Positions 1-12,614 of a stretch of 64,000 nucleotides of DNA are shown piece by piece. The stretch's first letter is position 1; each line of letters starts with the position of its first letter. A program made the position numbers and the translations under genes. Origin of the DNA: Protopterus annectens (lineage: Eukaryota; Chordata; Ceratodontiformes; Protopteridae); NCBI RefSeq assembly GCF_019279795.1, contig NC_056725.1, forward strand, positions 1,071,955,413 through 1,072,019,412, read 5' to 3'. The notes beneath the pieces were generated by a model. That model saw only the letters and a list, made by a program, of their open reading frames with translations. It searched no databases and was not told the origin of the DNA.

Positions 1-83
1 AATGCAGACTTAATTGGAAACCCTTTGGCAAAACCTTCTATTAACTCCCCTGCTACCACTGGCAGTGGATAATGCATCAATAA

Positions 84-1666
84 TTATTTCAATACATTCA
101 CTTTAATAGGTGAATGGTTCCCCAAAACTCCCTCTACCTCTCCGAAAGGAACCCCCCTTTGGCCACGAAAATTAGCCTGACCATGATTGCCTAGCAATGC
201 TGAACAGGAACTATTCCAACCTCTTATATCCCCAAAATGTGGTGCCTGACCACCCAACCTGACCCCCGCCCCCTCCACATTGTGTAAATGCATGTGCCCC
301 CATACACTTCGAGCAAATATGAGCAAATCTACAACCCACCCAGGAACACCTACCTGCATTAAAAGCCCAACATATCCTTGCACCTCCCTCAGATGGCTGA
401 GATAATCTGCTACCCCCTTCACTGATATCCATCAGGTCTATATTATATTTTTGAAAGTTTCAAACATTGAACACCATATGGTCGACACCATATAAGCAAT
501 GTTTGAAATTTCGAAAATATAATAAAAAATAAATAAATAAATAAACTATACTTACCTAAACGCTGCACCCCCCACCACACCCCTGCTACTTAAATATTCC
601 TACTCCGAGATTGCACTGCATTGAAGTAAAGGGAAAATATTCCCTACAGTGATTTCCGTGTTATGTGTGCAATGTTTTGATGTTTCGACCAATCAAGTTC
701 GCTCAATATGCGTTCGCCATTTACAGTTTTCGATCATGCGATAGGAACCCATATCCATCATGGTGGACAGCCAAATGTCCAGATGTCTGACCTCCCAATG
801 CATAGATTTATCTACTGCTTTACGCTTGAAAAATTTTTGGTCATACCATAAACATGCATAACCGGGCTTCAACCTCTGCACTTCCCTAATAGTTAAAAAA
901 TAAGCCAAAAGAGGAAGAGCCAGTGAAGTGTCCCTTTCCAAACACACTGCCAAATAATAAATGAAACCTAGACCCAGTTATCCCATGTCTTAGCCTGAAA
1001 CCTTCCCAACATTTTGCGACCTATCGCAGCCAGTGCAGCCAAGGGGTCCTTAAGATTAGCTGTCTCCGCTTCTGTTAACCGCTGAACCCCATCTGCATCA
1101 ATCAATTCAAAAATATCGATAAACTCCCCTTTTCAAATCTTCTCTTTTACTAACAGAGATATGTGCGGTGTCAAAAAAATGGGATCCCCTTCCAATCACA
1201 GGGTCTGTGATGTCAACCAATACCCCAGCCATAAGCCAAAATCAGACCCTACCTCATGGACATCTGGTCCTAATTCCTGATATAACAGGGACAGCGTATC
1301 CTCAAAAACCCCCCTCCACACTTGGCTAAAACCTCCAAACCGCTACCCAGTAGCCCCCTATGGACACCTTCACTGCCCCTACCTTACCCCACACCTGCTC
1401 CAGTCTCCTCACACCCCCAAGCTTGATGAATTATTACCTGCAGCTGATACAGGGGGTGTCATTACTTCTGTAGCCTTCTCCGCCATTGCTGTCTGCTTGG
1501 CTTTCTTCAGCCTGGATGCCCGGGTTGTAGTCATCTGCCACTTCTTATGCATGGTCACACCCTGTGTCCTAGTTGTTGGCACCTCAGCAGGAATGGCATT
1601 GAACAAATCTTCAGCCTGTGCTACAATACTGGCCCATCTCTGTCTTAAAGCCTCCGCCATAATCAC
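84..1666 (-). pseudogene. Decayed gag-like ORF1 with CCCH + CCHC zinc finger (DIRS/Ngaro-like retroelement remnant)
   Basis: Minus-strand coding remnants follow one another in order. An N-terminal piece (1666-1409) is rich in K, R and T. A middle piece around 1140-960 is open and includes EFIDIF and IGRKMLG. Another (953-693) contains LKPGYACLWYDQKFFKRKA and HLDIWLS. The last (432-211) has a CCCH finger, C-x7-C-x4-C-x3-H (CWAFNAGRC...CRFAH), directly followed by C-x2-C-x3-H-x4-C (CSKCMGAHAFTQC). This arrangement resembles the nucleic-acid-binding ORF1 proteins of DIRS/Ngaro-type tyrosine-recombinase retroelements; that assignment is from family memory, and no recombinase or RT is seen here. 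The frame is broken by frameshifts, stops and a small element at about 441-690. A Crypton or another gag-like protein remains possible. Confidence 0.45.
441..690. mobile_element. Small palindromic non-autonomous element inside the gag-like remnant
   Basis: A 29-bp inverted repeat (about 445-473 against 500-528) flanks a short centre that itself contains ACCATATGGTCGACACCATA. The rest includes a C-rich block (565-590) and GAGATTGCACT near 607-617. That block recurs inside the terminal-inverted-repeat element at 10.15 kb and again near 49.85-49.94 kb, so this is probably a member of a dispersed family. The right boundary is approximate; the GAAACATCAAAACATTG-like end lies near 670-690. Confidence 0.4.
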
Positions 1667-1948
1667 CTAGAAAGAAACAAAAAAGTTAATGACAGTAAAA
1701 CTTGGCACAATAAAGTTAATCTCAGTAACTACCTATTCTGCCACAAACCCATTTGCACGCCAGCCATACACACTGTAGTCACCATCACCCTAGGTCCCTC
1801 TGCCCCTCAAATTCAAGGGAAAAAAAACTTGCTTCATCATCATGCCTTTGTCTTAATATTTATCCTATCTGAATCACTACACATATACCTCTCCTGCCTA
1901 AGCATGCATCAGCAGCAAGCTAAATTGTCTCCAGTCTCTCTCTTTTTT

Positions 1949-1954
<6 letters not shown>

Positions 1955-1998
<44 letters not shown>

Positions 1999-2011
1999 TT
2001 ACACACACACA

Positions 2012-2050
<39 letters not shown>
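1955..2050. repeat. Compound microsatellite (TA)n then (CA)n
   Basis: About 40 bp of TA followed by about 50 bp of CA with one interruption (ACATAC). Open frames across it encode only IYIY or HTHT runs and are not genes. Confidence 0.95.
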
Positions 2051-2052
<2 letters not shown>

Positions 2053-2087
2053 GGAAAAAATGGCAATCTATGCTCTGCCCCCTCAGC

Positions 2088-2520
2088 ACTAGACCACCAG
2101 GAAACCATACAAGGACAAGAACCGGACTCTGCCATCACCATTCACCACCACAGAACCACATTGGATCACCAGGGAGAAAAATTAAACAGCCATCCCACAC
2201 AGCAAACCAGTAGTCCACCAGGAAAGCAAACCAACCCAACAGCCATCCCACATAAGCACCATACACTAGATCACCAGGGAAGAAACCAAACAGCCATACC
2301 ACACAACAAAACCGCTAGACCACCAGGAAACAAACGACCAAACAGCCATCCCACACAAGCACCATATGCCAGCACTAGACCACTGGGGAATAAACAAACA
2401 ACAACATCCATACAACCCTCTTACTCCATCCCCACTCAAACACCACACAAACACACTAGACCACCACACAACACAGCCATGCTACTTACCACCGCACGCC
2501 AACACTAGACCCCAGGGATA
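2088..2520 (+). repeat. Degenerate ~55-bp minisatellite, block 1
   Basis: Repeats of the form CTAGACCACCAGGGAA, then a CAAAC-rich stretch, then ACAGCCATCCCACACA. They recur at about 2090, 2164, 2213, 2270, 2322, 2382 and 2455. No coding sense is apparent. Confidence 0.75.
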
Positions 2521-2717
2521 AAGTCTAGAGGGGTTAACTGCTTGAAAAGCAAAGGGCTTGAAAAGCAAAGGGATTCAATAATCCCCTTTACTTATTTCTT
2601 TCTTTTTTTTTCTTTTGAATATCCATAGAGTGCAGCACCGGCGCCATTGCACATGTGCATCCATCCAATAATGGTCAGAAGCCAGCCCGCGAATTACCAC
2701 AAAACCTCATCTATGGA

Positions 2718-3090
2718 CCGCACAGCACCAGACCACCAGGGAAGCTAAACAGCAGCAAGAAACTTAACGGCGCAGCACTAGACCATCAGGGAAGCCAAAC
2801 AGTAGCAAGAAACTTAATGGCGCAGCACTAGACCACTGGGGAACATAATATTACACAACATATAAACAGTGCAGCACTACACCACCAGGGAAAGCTAAAC
2901 AGTAAACAAAAATTTAATGGCACAGCACTATACCACCAGGGAACACAATACTACACAAACTTATAAACGGCACAGCACTAGACCACCAGGGAAAGCTAAA
3001 CAGTATCAAGAAACTTAACGGCACAACACTAGACCACCGGGGAATGTAATATTACAAATAAACTGCACTAACCCACCAGGGAAAATTAAC
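2718..3090 (+). repeat. ~50-bp minisatellite, block 2, with two subtypes
   Basis: Each unit begins GCAGCACTAGACCACCAGGG. Two kinds of second half are seen: AGCTAAACAGTAGCAAGAAA, or GAACATAATATTACACAA. After two units of the first kind they alternate, giving a ~100-bp higher-order unit. The head motif is the same as in the block at 2.09-2.52 kb, so both come from one ancestor. Confidence 0.8.
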
Positions 3091-4959
3091 AAATACACAA
3101 AAACCTTCCCAATAACCTAACAAGCCATTTAAAATACTCCTCTCACCTAAAAGCCGACACCACCATGGCCCTAACCAACTGGAAAACAAGCCCCACACCA
3201 GAAAGAGACCCAACTCTACATGCAAACTCTCCAATATATCCATTATAAGGAGAAAAAAAAGGGGGAATCCTTAAAAACCCAACAAGGCTGTACTTACCTC
3301 ACTGCTTATAATCACCTGCCTCACAACAAGACCACATCAAAATGTGCTTCTTCACTCTGGATTTCCTTTCAAAACCCTTCAAGCCACACCCCTAACACTA
3401 CCTCACTTCCCTTCAAATCCCAACTCACTTAACCCTTTCCTAAACCTTTCTCAGTCATGCAAATAACCTAGCACAGCTAACACCCAGCACCTCCCATCCT
3501 ACATTAAACAGTCCCGTGACAGATTCATCTGTGCCAAACTTCACTTTTCAAAGTGTGATGTGCAAGCAATTATTCCCAAACAGATGTATGTTACTGTGTA
3601 AATAACGTCACCCAGGGGTGTTATGAGGCCCAAAGCCAAATACAGAAAGCTTCTACACACTGGAAGGGTATTATTTACACAATAACCACACACCCTGGGG
3701 GGATTTTTGTGCTTGGAGAATGGGCTGTTTGTAAAATTGTTGTGTTTTACTTATTTATTTGTTTTTATTGCTATATATTTATTATATATTTTGATATAAA
3801 ATAGTTCCTCCACATAATGTTTCAGAGTTGCTGTAGTATATGTAAATGATGCTGGAGGAATCATTTTACATCTAAAATATAACATTTTTTTAAAAAATAT
3901 CTTGATATTTACTTTATATTTTGGTCCCTATCTCATAAAATGTGTGGCTTGCTGCTTGTCATTGGGGATTGAAGTCACTAAATAATGACATATTTTTGAC
4001 TTTCAGACTTTATTTCCTACAGAAAATTCATGTTAACACAAATTCTGTTATTTAAGCTACTTTGTAATTTTATAAGAACAACCTTTTTGTAGCCTTTGTT
4101 TCCCATTTATTTCAAGCTTTATCCAGATTTCTTGAGCTAAGAAGTTAAGGGGTATGTGAACCTCTTTACTGCTGCTGCCACTGGTTGATCAATCTCGCTC
4201 TCTCTCATGCATACAAACAATTGCACTTCAGAAAATGCATGCTAACACAAACCCTAAAAATAAAAAAAAAATACTATATTTTATATATAATTTTTCCAGG
4301 GTACTTGTTTAGATTTTGCTAACACAAATCCTATTATTCAAGTAACTTTGTGATTTTTATAACTGCGATATTTAAAATATGTTCCTATTTTGAGCCTTTG
4401 TTCCTCCTTTATTTTAGGCTTTATCCAGATATCTTGAGCTAAGATGTTGAGAGGTATGCAAGCCTCAACAATTGCTGCATCCAGTGCTTGATCGCTTTCA
4501 CTCTTCAGTCTCTCTCTAACTCATACACAACTCGCTTTTCATGCATGCATACTCTCACACATAGACAGAAATATAAACACATATCCATACAGAAACAAAC
4601 ACACACTTACACTTTTTCTGTCTCATTTAAATTTTACACTCACTAAACAGCAAAAGCGCTGTTTAGCGAGTGTAAAATAATGGCTCAACAATCTTGTTCT
4701 CACTTACATGAAAGTGTACACTCAACACACATACATTTTGTTTTCTTTCTTTGTATATATTTTAAACTCACCTAAACAGCAAAAGCTCCGTTGAGCCATC
4801 ATAAAATAATGGGGGCCATTAGTTTACTTGCTGTCCAAGCTTGATATGTTGCCATGAAGTGGCAGACTCATTTTTCACTGGGCATTATTTGTAGATTAAC
4901 ACCCTGCTAGAGAACATTCATTCTCCAATCAGGGTGCTGATCTGCAAGTCACCCATTTT
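3091..4959. other. No gene seen; old tandem duplication and a palindrome
   Basis: The stretch holds no convincing coding sequence. Positions about 3990-4260 and 4290-4560 are diverged copies of each other: both run from a GCTAACACAAAT-like start through TTATCCAGAT(T/A)TCTTGAGCTAAG to a CTCTCTC tract. A strong hairpin follows at 4631-4678. Confidence 0.6.
4631..4678. repeat. Palindrome with 21-bp stem
   Basis: ATTTTACACTCACTAAACAGC (4631-4651) pairs with 4658-4678 with one mismatch across a 6-base loop. A decayed second version is at about 4760-4808 (AAACTCACCTAAACAGCAAA...). Probably the core or end of a foldback element. Confidence 0.7.
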
Positions 4960-5700
4960 CTAATTCTTGACAAACCTTTTTACTGACCCCTCTACTTTAT
5001 ACAGACATGTACTACCTAAAGTAATTTTGAAATTGTTCAGAAAGTATTCCTTTGTTTTGGTATTGTCATCAATTAATGTAATTGCATTTGCTGTATTATA
5101 GTTTCTAGAAGCATTCATTTCATTGGTGTATAAGTTAGCATTCCCAGTATCCCTCATGATAAGGAGGTATTTGTCACATATCTGCTTTGGAATTTCATTA
5201 AAAAAATATAATTGAATAATGTTTTTTCTACCATCTTTTTAAAAGTAGACATTCTAGATGTCTTAATATTCTATTAAATACATCTCTGTAGGTAAGCATC
5301 AATAGAAATATTGCCTGATTTTTGATAATGGTAGTTTTGATGCAATAAATGTGTTTTCTGTGAGCACGCAAGTAATATATTGCATTCTGTTGGCTTTATA
5401 CAAATACATAACTCTACCTTGTTAGTCCCATGATTAATTGAAATTTTAATGTCTAGAAAGCAAATTGTATTCTCAGCCTATTGGCATGCAAATGATGAAA
5501 GTATGCAGTTGAATTCAAATACCGTATAAAATTAGTTAAATCAGTTTTAGTGTTCTTTCATTCTGCAAGCAACTTAGCAATATAATATATATAAAATAAT
5601 GTATGCCATAAAATCAGTCATGCATCTCGAAATACATTCCAACACTGCAATACAATGCTTGCATATGTGAGGGGATAACCCCCCCAGCTGTTCCTTTTAG
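4960..5700 (-). pseudogene. Fossil Penelope-like reverse transcriptase
   Basis: Conceptual minus-strand translation in shifting frames gives PLE-like landmarks in order: a degenerate G-P-L-T-Y-A segment near 5690-5650, a segment like FIRYLNSTAYFHHLHANRL near 5540-5470, and CFLDIKISINHGTNKVEL near 5460-5400 followed by KPTECNILL. The FLDI and KPT-x-x-NxLL order is characteristic of PLE reverse transcriptases. There are many stops and no endonuclease domain is visible. This is much older than the two PLE copies at 18.2 and 21.9 kb. Confidence 0.5.
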
Positions 5701-6690
5701 TTTGTACTACTACTCATTGTCAATTGAAAATACATTGCCAGATTAATTAAAAATTAATTTTATGACAAGAGGGAGATTGCTAGTAGAATGGCTTAAAAGC
5801 GCCTAACTGTCAATTTTTAGTTTGTAGGTATGAAAGTGTAAAATCATACTATATCGAATATGACAAAATTTACATCTGTCCAGTTATTAATACTTACTAA
5901 CCTTTCCAAAGTGTGCCAAAAATTCCTGGCGCATGAAGGGATAGTGTAGACATGATTATGTTTTTCATCTATTAACATCCCAAGGTGTTCATTTTGGACA
6001 ATTTAGTAAGAACTAGCAGCCTTAGTTGTGTGCTAGGGTTAAAAATCTAACTGTTTTGAGCAATATGAGAAACAGCATGAAAAGCATTTAGGAAAACAAA
6101 TGCATTGTGTACATTCTTTTCTGAGACATTATACAAAATCTGATATTTGTACTACTGAACTTTGACCAGAAGTAACCGTGTGGATTAGAAAAAAGTAGAA
6201 AAAAAAAGAAAAGCTTGTATCGCCACACATCGTATAAGAAATAGTAAGGTATATACGGCTAAGTGGTAAAATATATGCACCTTAGATAAAGAGTTACTTT
6301 TTTATGGGGGTCCTTGTTACATAACAGGGTACCTGAATTCTTTCAAAGTAAAATAATGCAATTATTGCTTAAGGTATATGCCGCTTATTGTAAAACATTT
6401 CATTCTAAGGAGGTATGGTATAGTTTTGACAGAAGTTCACAGTTTTGTTTGTACTGAGCATTACCTATGCTTGAGCTATAACATAGATTAAGACTCTAAA
6501 CAAGAAACTATGAAGGACTAAGAATGGAATTTAGATGTATGATATGTACATACAAGACTGTTGTTTGTTTGCTCTAGAAAATACAATTTGTTGACCTCTT
6601 ACTCTCTGACCAAGAGACATTGTAGATATGTCTCCTATAAGGAAATATAGTTTAGTGCACATTAAAAGAAGCATGTTTTTGAGTATCTGA
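5701..6690. other. Nothing recognised
   Basis: AT-rich sequence with no coding sense, tandem structure or inverted ends that I can support. Confidence 0.5.
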
Positions 6691-8610
6691 CATTATGGTA
6701 GAGAGAAGGATATTTCTTTCAATTCTATGCACATGCTTAGTGATACCAGGTGTTCACATCTTATTTTAATTTGTTCTCATGTTTTTATCACATTGTCAGT
6801 CTGTATGGTCTAATCATATTCAGTCTTGACATTATCAGACAAATATTTAGTGATCCTCTGTGTTCTCTTCTCATTGTGCTATGTCATCACGTGTTCATTG
6901 ATTGGCTACTACTCTGATATCATTGTACTATGATACTAAAGGACATTCAGTTATGCTGAGTGCTTTAACCTCGTTGTATTCTAACATATATTTAGTAATG
7001 CTGGATGTACAAACTCAGTGTTTTATCACATTCCCAGACATGTCTTCCTTGCTGGTGAGAGATTTTACCACATTGTTTTATGGCACTACTCAATATATTA
7101 TAAAGTAGCACTAAGCAGATTAACCTCATTATATTATGGTATCATCAGGGGTATGTTCAGTTATACTGGATTATATAACCACACTATGTTCTGAAATTAT
7201 CAGACACACGTTCAGTGATCCCGAGTGTTTTAACCTATTGTCTTATGATGTTACCTGACATGTATTTAGTGACACTGGGTGTTTTTATTTCATTGTGTAA
7301 AGATATTACATATCAAATTGATGCTGAGAACTCTAATGTCACAATATTATGACATTACCAGACACATGTTGAAAGATGTTGCATGTTCTTACTACTTTGT
7401 ATTATGAGACCATCAAGCACATGTTCTGTAATGCTAGGTGTTTGAATGTCATTGAGTTACAACAATCCATGTTCATTGCTTCACTGTGTTCTAACATGAT
7501 TGTATTATTACATTAGCAAACAAGGTCAGTGAAACCGAGTGTTATAACCTTAGTGTTTTGCACTGTATAGACACTAGTGCAGTAATGTGGAGTGTTCTAT
7601 CTTCATTGTGTTCTGACATTACCAAAAACATGTACACATGCTAGGTTTTTCAAACTTGATACATTATGCCATTATCTGACACACATGAGTATTCTAACCT
7701 CATTTTGCTATGATATCACCACACATATTTTCAGTAATGCTCAGTGTTCTAACAGTGATGTTTTACGACATTGTCAGATACATGCTCGTTAGTGCTGAGT
7801 GCTGTATCCTCAAATTCTTATGACATAAATAGACATAGTTTCCATGATACTGAGTGTTCTAACATTATTGTTTTCTAACATTAACAGGCATGTTTTGAAA
7901 GATTTTAAGTGTTCTAATCTCCTAGTGCTATGAAATCATCAAATGTATGTTCATTGATTCGGAGTGCTCAAACCTAAATGTTTTACTCTATTTCCAGAAA
8001 TATGCTTATTGATACTGAATGTTCTAGCCTCATTCTGTTGTGATATTGCTAGTCACATACTCAGTAATGTTATGTGTTCTAACCACTTTCTGTTATGGCA
8101 TTAACACACACATATTCAGTGATGATGTATAAACCTCATTGATTTATGATATTACAAAACATGCATTCAGTGCTGCTGAATTTTGTGTCCGCATTGTCTT
8201 ATAACCCCAGCAGACAGATATTCATTAATGCTAAGTGTTCAAAAATCATTGTATTGTGACATTACCAGACCCATGTTTGGTGATGCTGAATGTTCTATCT
8301 TCAGTATGTCTTGAAATTTCCTGGCATGTTTGGTGTGCTCAGTATTCTAACCTCATTGTTCTATAACATTATCAGACATGTTTGGTATTGATGGGTGTTC
8401 AAACCGCAGTATTTCGTGGCATTATAGGACACATGCTCACTTATCCTTAAAGTTCTAACCTTAGGTTTATGAGATTATCCTTTGCATGTCCAGTGATGTG
8501 TGCTAATAGTAGTGTTTTATGACATCAACAGGCACATACCCAGTCATGACAGGTGTTCTCACTACTTTTTGTTTAGATGTTATCAGATACATTCAGTGAT
8601 ATATATATAT

Positions 8611-8815
8611 AGGTTCATAGGTTCATAGGTAGGTACTAGGATATTGGCCCTAGGGCCTATATAAGCCTAGCCAAAAAATGTATCCTGGCTTTCGCCACCC
8701 AAGAAAATTATTTTCCTGTGCCCCTGTCGAGCAGAGCCACAGAAGTGATCCCTGGGGTAAATTTCTCATTTCCCATCCAATCATATAGGTTCATATGTAG
8801 GTACTAGTCTATTCT
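8611..8815 (-). mobile_element. CR1 3' tail (CR1-A), severely 5'-truncated
   Basis: Starts with GGTTCATAGGTTCATAGG and continues TAGGTACTAGG, CTAGGGCCTATA, CCCTGTCGAGCAGAG, then CCCATCCAATCAT. This is near-identical to the 3' ends of the longer CR1 copies at 12.33, 26.46 and 43.73 kb. Read on the minus strand it ends in repeats of the octamer CCTATGAA, matching the short tandem octamer at the 3' end of CR1 LINEs. Only about 200 bp was copied. Confidence 0.85.
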
Positions 8816-10104
8816 CATCTCATTGTGTTATAACATTACCAAACACGTTTTCAGTGATACTTTGTCTTTTTACATCATTGTATTATGACATTTTCAACTA
8901 AGTGGTCGGTAACTGTTGGTGTTCTAACCTCATTAATATATGACATCACAGGTTCATTAATCACATGTGATCTAGCATCATTGTGATATGACCATACTGA
9001 GTGTTCTAACCTCATTGTATGATAATGTTAAGTAGACTCATTTAATGTAGTGCTGAAGTTTCTAACCTCTTTCTGATAGGACATGGCCACAGACATGTTT
9101 AGTGATGCTGGGCTTTCTAATCTCATTTTACTATGGCATTATCAGACACATATTCAGCAATGTTGAGTGTTCTAACCTCATCATGTTATGACATCACCAG
9201 ACACATGCTTCATGCTATAACATTTTTTAAAGTCACTGTTTTAGACAGATATTCAGTCTTGCTGAATGCTTTAACTTAAATATTTGACAAGGTTATCAAA
9301 TAAATGCTTGATGATACAGAATGCTTTAACCTTGTCATTTTATAATATTATGAAGCACGTGATTAACAATGTTGGGTGTTTTAACCTTATTGCATTATCA
9401 CATAATCAGATACACATTCAATGATGCTGAGTGTTCTAACCCAGTATTTTATGACACTTCCAGATACATGTTCAGTGATTGTGATTGTTCTAACCTTATT
9501 ACTTTATGACATTCATGTTCAGTGAAGTTGGGTGTTAAAACAGTATTGCATTATGACATCATCGTACATGTTGAGAGTTGCATAATATTGTAAACTCATT
9601 GTGTTATGACACTACAAAGCACATTCAGAGTTGCCGAATGTTTTAAAGGCATTCTGTTGTGACACTAACAATGACATCATCATCAGAGACATTCAGAGTT
9701 CTGAGGGTTCTGACCTTCTGTGATGACACCACAATACATGTTCACATCTGCTGAATATTATAATTTATTTCAGTTATAATACTACCAGGTACATGATCAG
9801 CGATTCTGAGTGATCTAAACAGTTTGTGGAGTCAGGTCTCATAACACCCCTGGGCATGTGTTAATTACACATTAACACACAACCTGTCAGGCATTATTGC
9901 TTGCATAATGTTCCATATGTGTTCAGTAGTGCACAGTGCTCTAACCCTATTGTTTTATGACATTACCTAATTTATGTTTAGTGATGTTAGGATTTCTGAC
10001 CTCATTGTGTTATGACATCACCAGACACTTTAAGGGATGATGAGTATTTTAACCTAATTCTGTTATGACACAGCCAGCCACATGTTCAATGATGTGTATG
10101 TATG

Positions 10105-10106
<2 letters not shown>

Positions 10107-10149
<43 letters not shown>
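10107..10149. repeat. TATG/(TA)n microsatellite
   Basis: A short TATG run followed by about 35 bp of TA, directly abutting the left end of the inverted-repeat element that follows. Confidence 0.9.
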
Positions 10150-10687
<538 letters not shown>

Positions 10688-11317
10688 GGGTCTACCTGAT
10701 AACACCGACATGCCAAAACACTGACAACGAAATAACCTACACGAAAAAAATGACAAAAAAAGAAAGTTCAAAAACACGAAACTTCACATGCCCGATAAAC
10801 CAAAATTCCGACAATCAACAAAACAAATACCTTTCCCGAAAAACACACACACAACACAAGCACACCAAAAACCTTACAAACCTACACTAAACCTTACGTA
10901 CACAACTATCTATGCACTAACCTTAACCCAAACCCTAACCCTAAGGTCCGTCACTATCGCACACTTACCTTACCTGCACCCTAACCCTAACTCACTTAAT
11001 CTGCCCCTAACCCTCAAGTCTGTCACTATTGCACACTTACCTTACCCACACCCTAACTCACAACCTGCCCCTAAACCTAAAGTCTGTCACTATCGCACAC
11101 TTACCTGACCCGCACCCTACTCTAACGTCCGTCACTATCACACACTTACCTTACCCAAACCCTGACCCTAACGTCCATCCCTATCGCACACTTACCTTAA
11201 CATGTCGGTGTTCTCAGTGTCTGGATTCTCAACTGTTGGTCTTCTCCGTTGTAGATCTTCTGGTGTCGGTGCTCTCATCTTCGGCATTGTGCACTGTCTG
11301 CGTTTTCAGGTAGACCC
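10688..11317. mobile_element. Inverted-repeat element with GGGTCTACCTGA ends
   Basis: Begins GGGTCTACCTGATAACACCG and ends with the complement GGGTCTACCTGAAAACGCAG: 12 bp identical, then imperfect. Subterminal words (ACCGACATG, CAGTGTCTG, GGTGTCGGTG) recur in both orientations. The tip GGTCTAC is shared with the neighbouring 10.15-kb element, so both may use related transposases. It lies between two TA tracts and encodes nothing recognisable. Confidence 0.75.
10915..11195 (+). repeat. Minisatellite rich in telomere-like CCCTAA words
   Basis: About five units built on GTC(C/T)GTCACTAT(C/T)GCACAC, then TTACCTTACC, then CACCCTAACCCTAAC-like stretches. CCCTAA or close variants occur many times. 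Unit length varies from about 45 to 75 bp. It lies wholly inside the GGGTCTACC element, so it is element cargo and not a chromosome end. Confidence 0.75.
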
Positions 11318-11318
11318 A

Positions 11319-11319
<1 letters not shown>

Positions 11320-11365
<46 letters not shown>

Positions 11366-11380
11366 TTGTATGCATGTATA

Positions 11381-11428
<48 letters not shown>

Positions 11429-11445
11429 TAGATATATAGATAGAG
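11320..11445. repeat. (TA)n / (TA,TG,GATA)n microsatellite
   Basis: Two TA runs separated by a TGTATGCATGTATATG segment and ending in GATA repeats. The satellite resumes immediately after it at about 11447. Confidence 0.92.
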
Positions 11446-12614
11446 AGGTTCAGTGATGCTATGTGTTCTAAGCACATTTGTTCTAACCACATTGTGCTAT
11501 GATATTTTTGGGCAGATGTTTACTGATGCTGCATGTTCTAACCTCATTATGTTATGTTATTACCTGGCACATACACAGTAATGCTGAGTGTATAAATGTC
11601 AGTGCTTCATGCCATCACCATACACATCTTCATTGAGGTTAATTATGCTAACCTCCGTGCTTTGTGACATTACCCAATACCTCTTTGTGTTATGACATTG
11701 CAATATGCCTATTTAGTAATGTTGGGTGATCTAACCTGCTATGTGGGGATATCATCATTCATATTGCTAGTGGTGCTAAGTGTTATATTCTCAGTTTGTT
11801 AAGACATTAAAAGACATGTCTTCAGTGATGCTAGATATTGTGACCTTCTTGTGTTATGAAATCATTAGATAAATTTTATTGGTCATGAGTATTCTAACAT
11901 ACTTGTTTCTAACAACAAGCTCAGTGATGATGTGTGAGCTAACCTTATAGTGTTATGAAACCAAAAGGCACATGTCCAGACACGTGGAGTGTTCTGTCCA
12001 CATTTTGTATGACATTAGCAGACAGAATCACATTGTACTGAATGTTCTAAGTTACTTATGTTAAACCATTATCAGAAATAATATATTCCATAGTGCTGAG
12101 TGTATTATGATGTCATGAGACACATACTCATTGATGCTAAGTGTTCTAACCTCAGTGTTCTATGACATTCCTACACACATGAGCAGTGATGCTGGGTGTT
12201 CTAATCTTATTAGTTCAAGATGTTACTTAATATTTATTCAGTAATGCTGATCAGTATTGTTTTATGACATCATCAGGCAATTTTGTGAAAGCCAAGTATT
12301 CTAATTTCATAGTGTTATGACACTGTCAGAAACATAGGTTCATAGGTTAGTACTAGGTTATCGAACCTAGGGCCTATACAAGCGTAGCCATAACAATTCC
12401 CTGGCTATTTCTTCCCACACTATTTGCTTCCCTGGACCCCTGTCTAGCAGGGTGACTGACGTGATCCCCAGGGTGAATTTCCTTTCTCCCATCCAATCAT
12501 CAAGGTTCCCTTTGAAGAGGCCCAAAGAGTCGCTCTGCTTGACATGTATGTATGGGCAGTCTATTCCAGAGTCTGGGGAGTCTCTGGGTCAGGAACCTAT
12601 CCCTCCAACATGTT

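Noticed and set aside
10890-11200. CCCTAA-rich block as a true telomere or chromosome end
   Set aside because: It is imperfect, lies in minisatellite units and sits inside a transposon with matching ends, with unrelated sequence on both sides.
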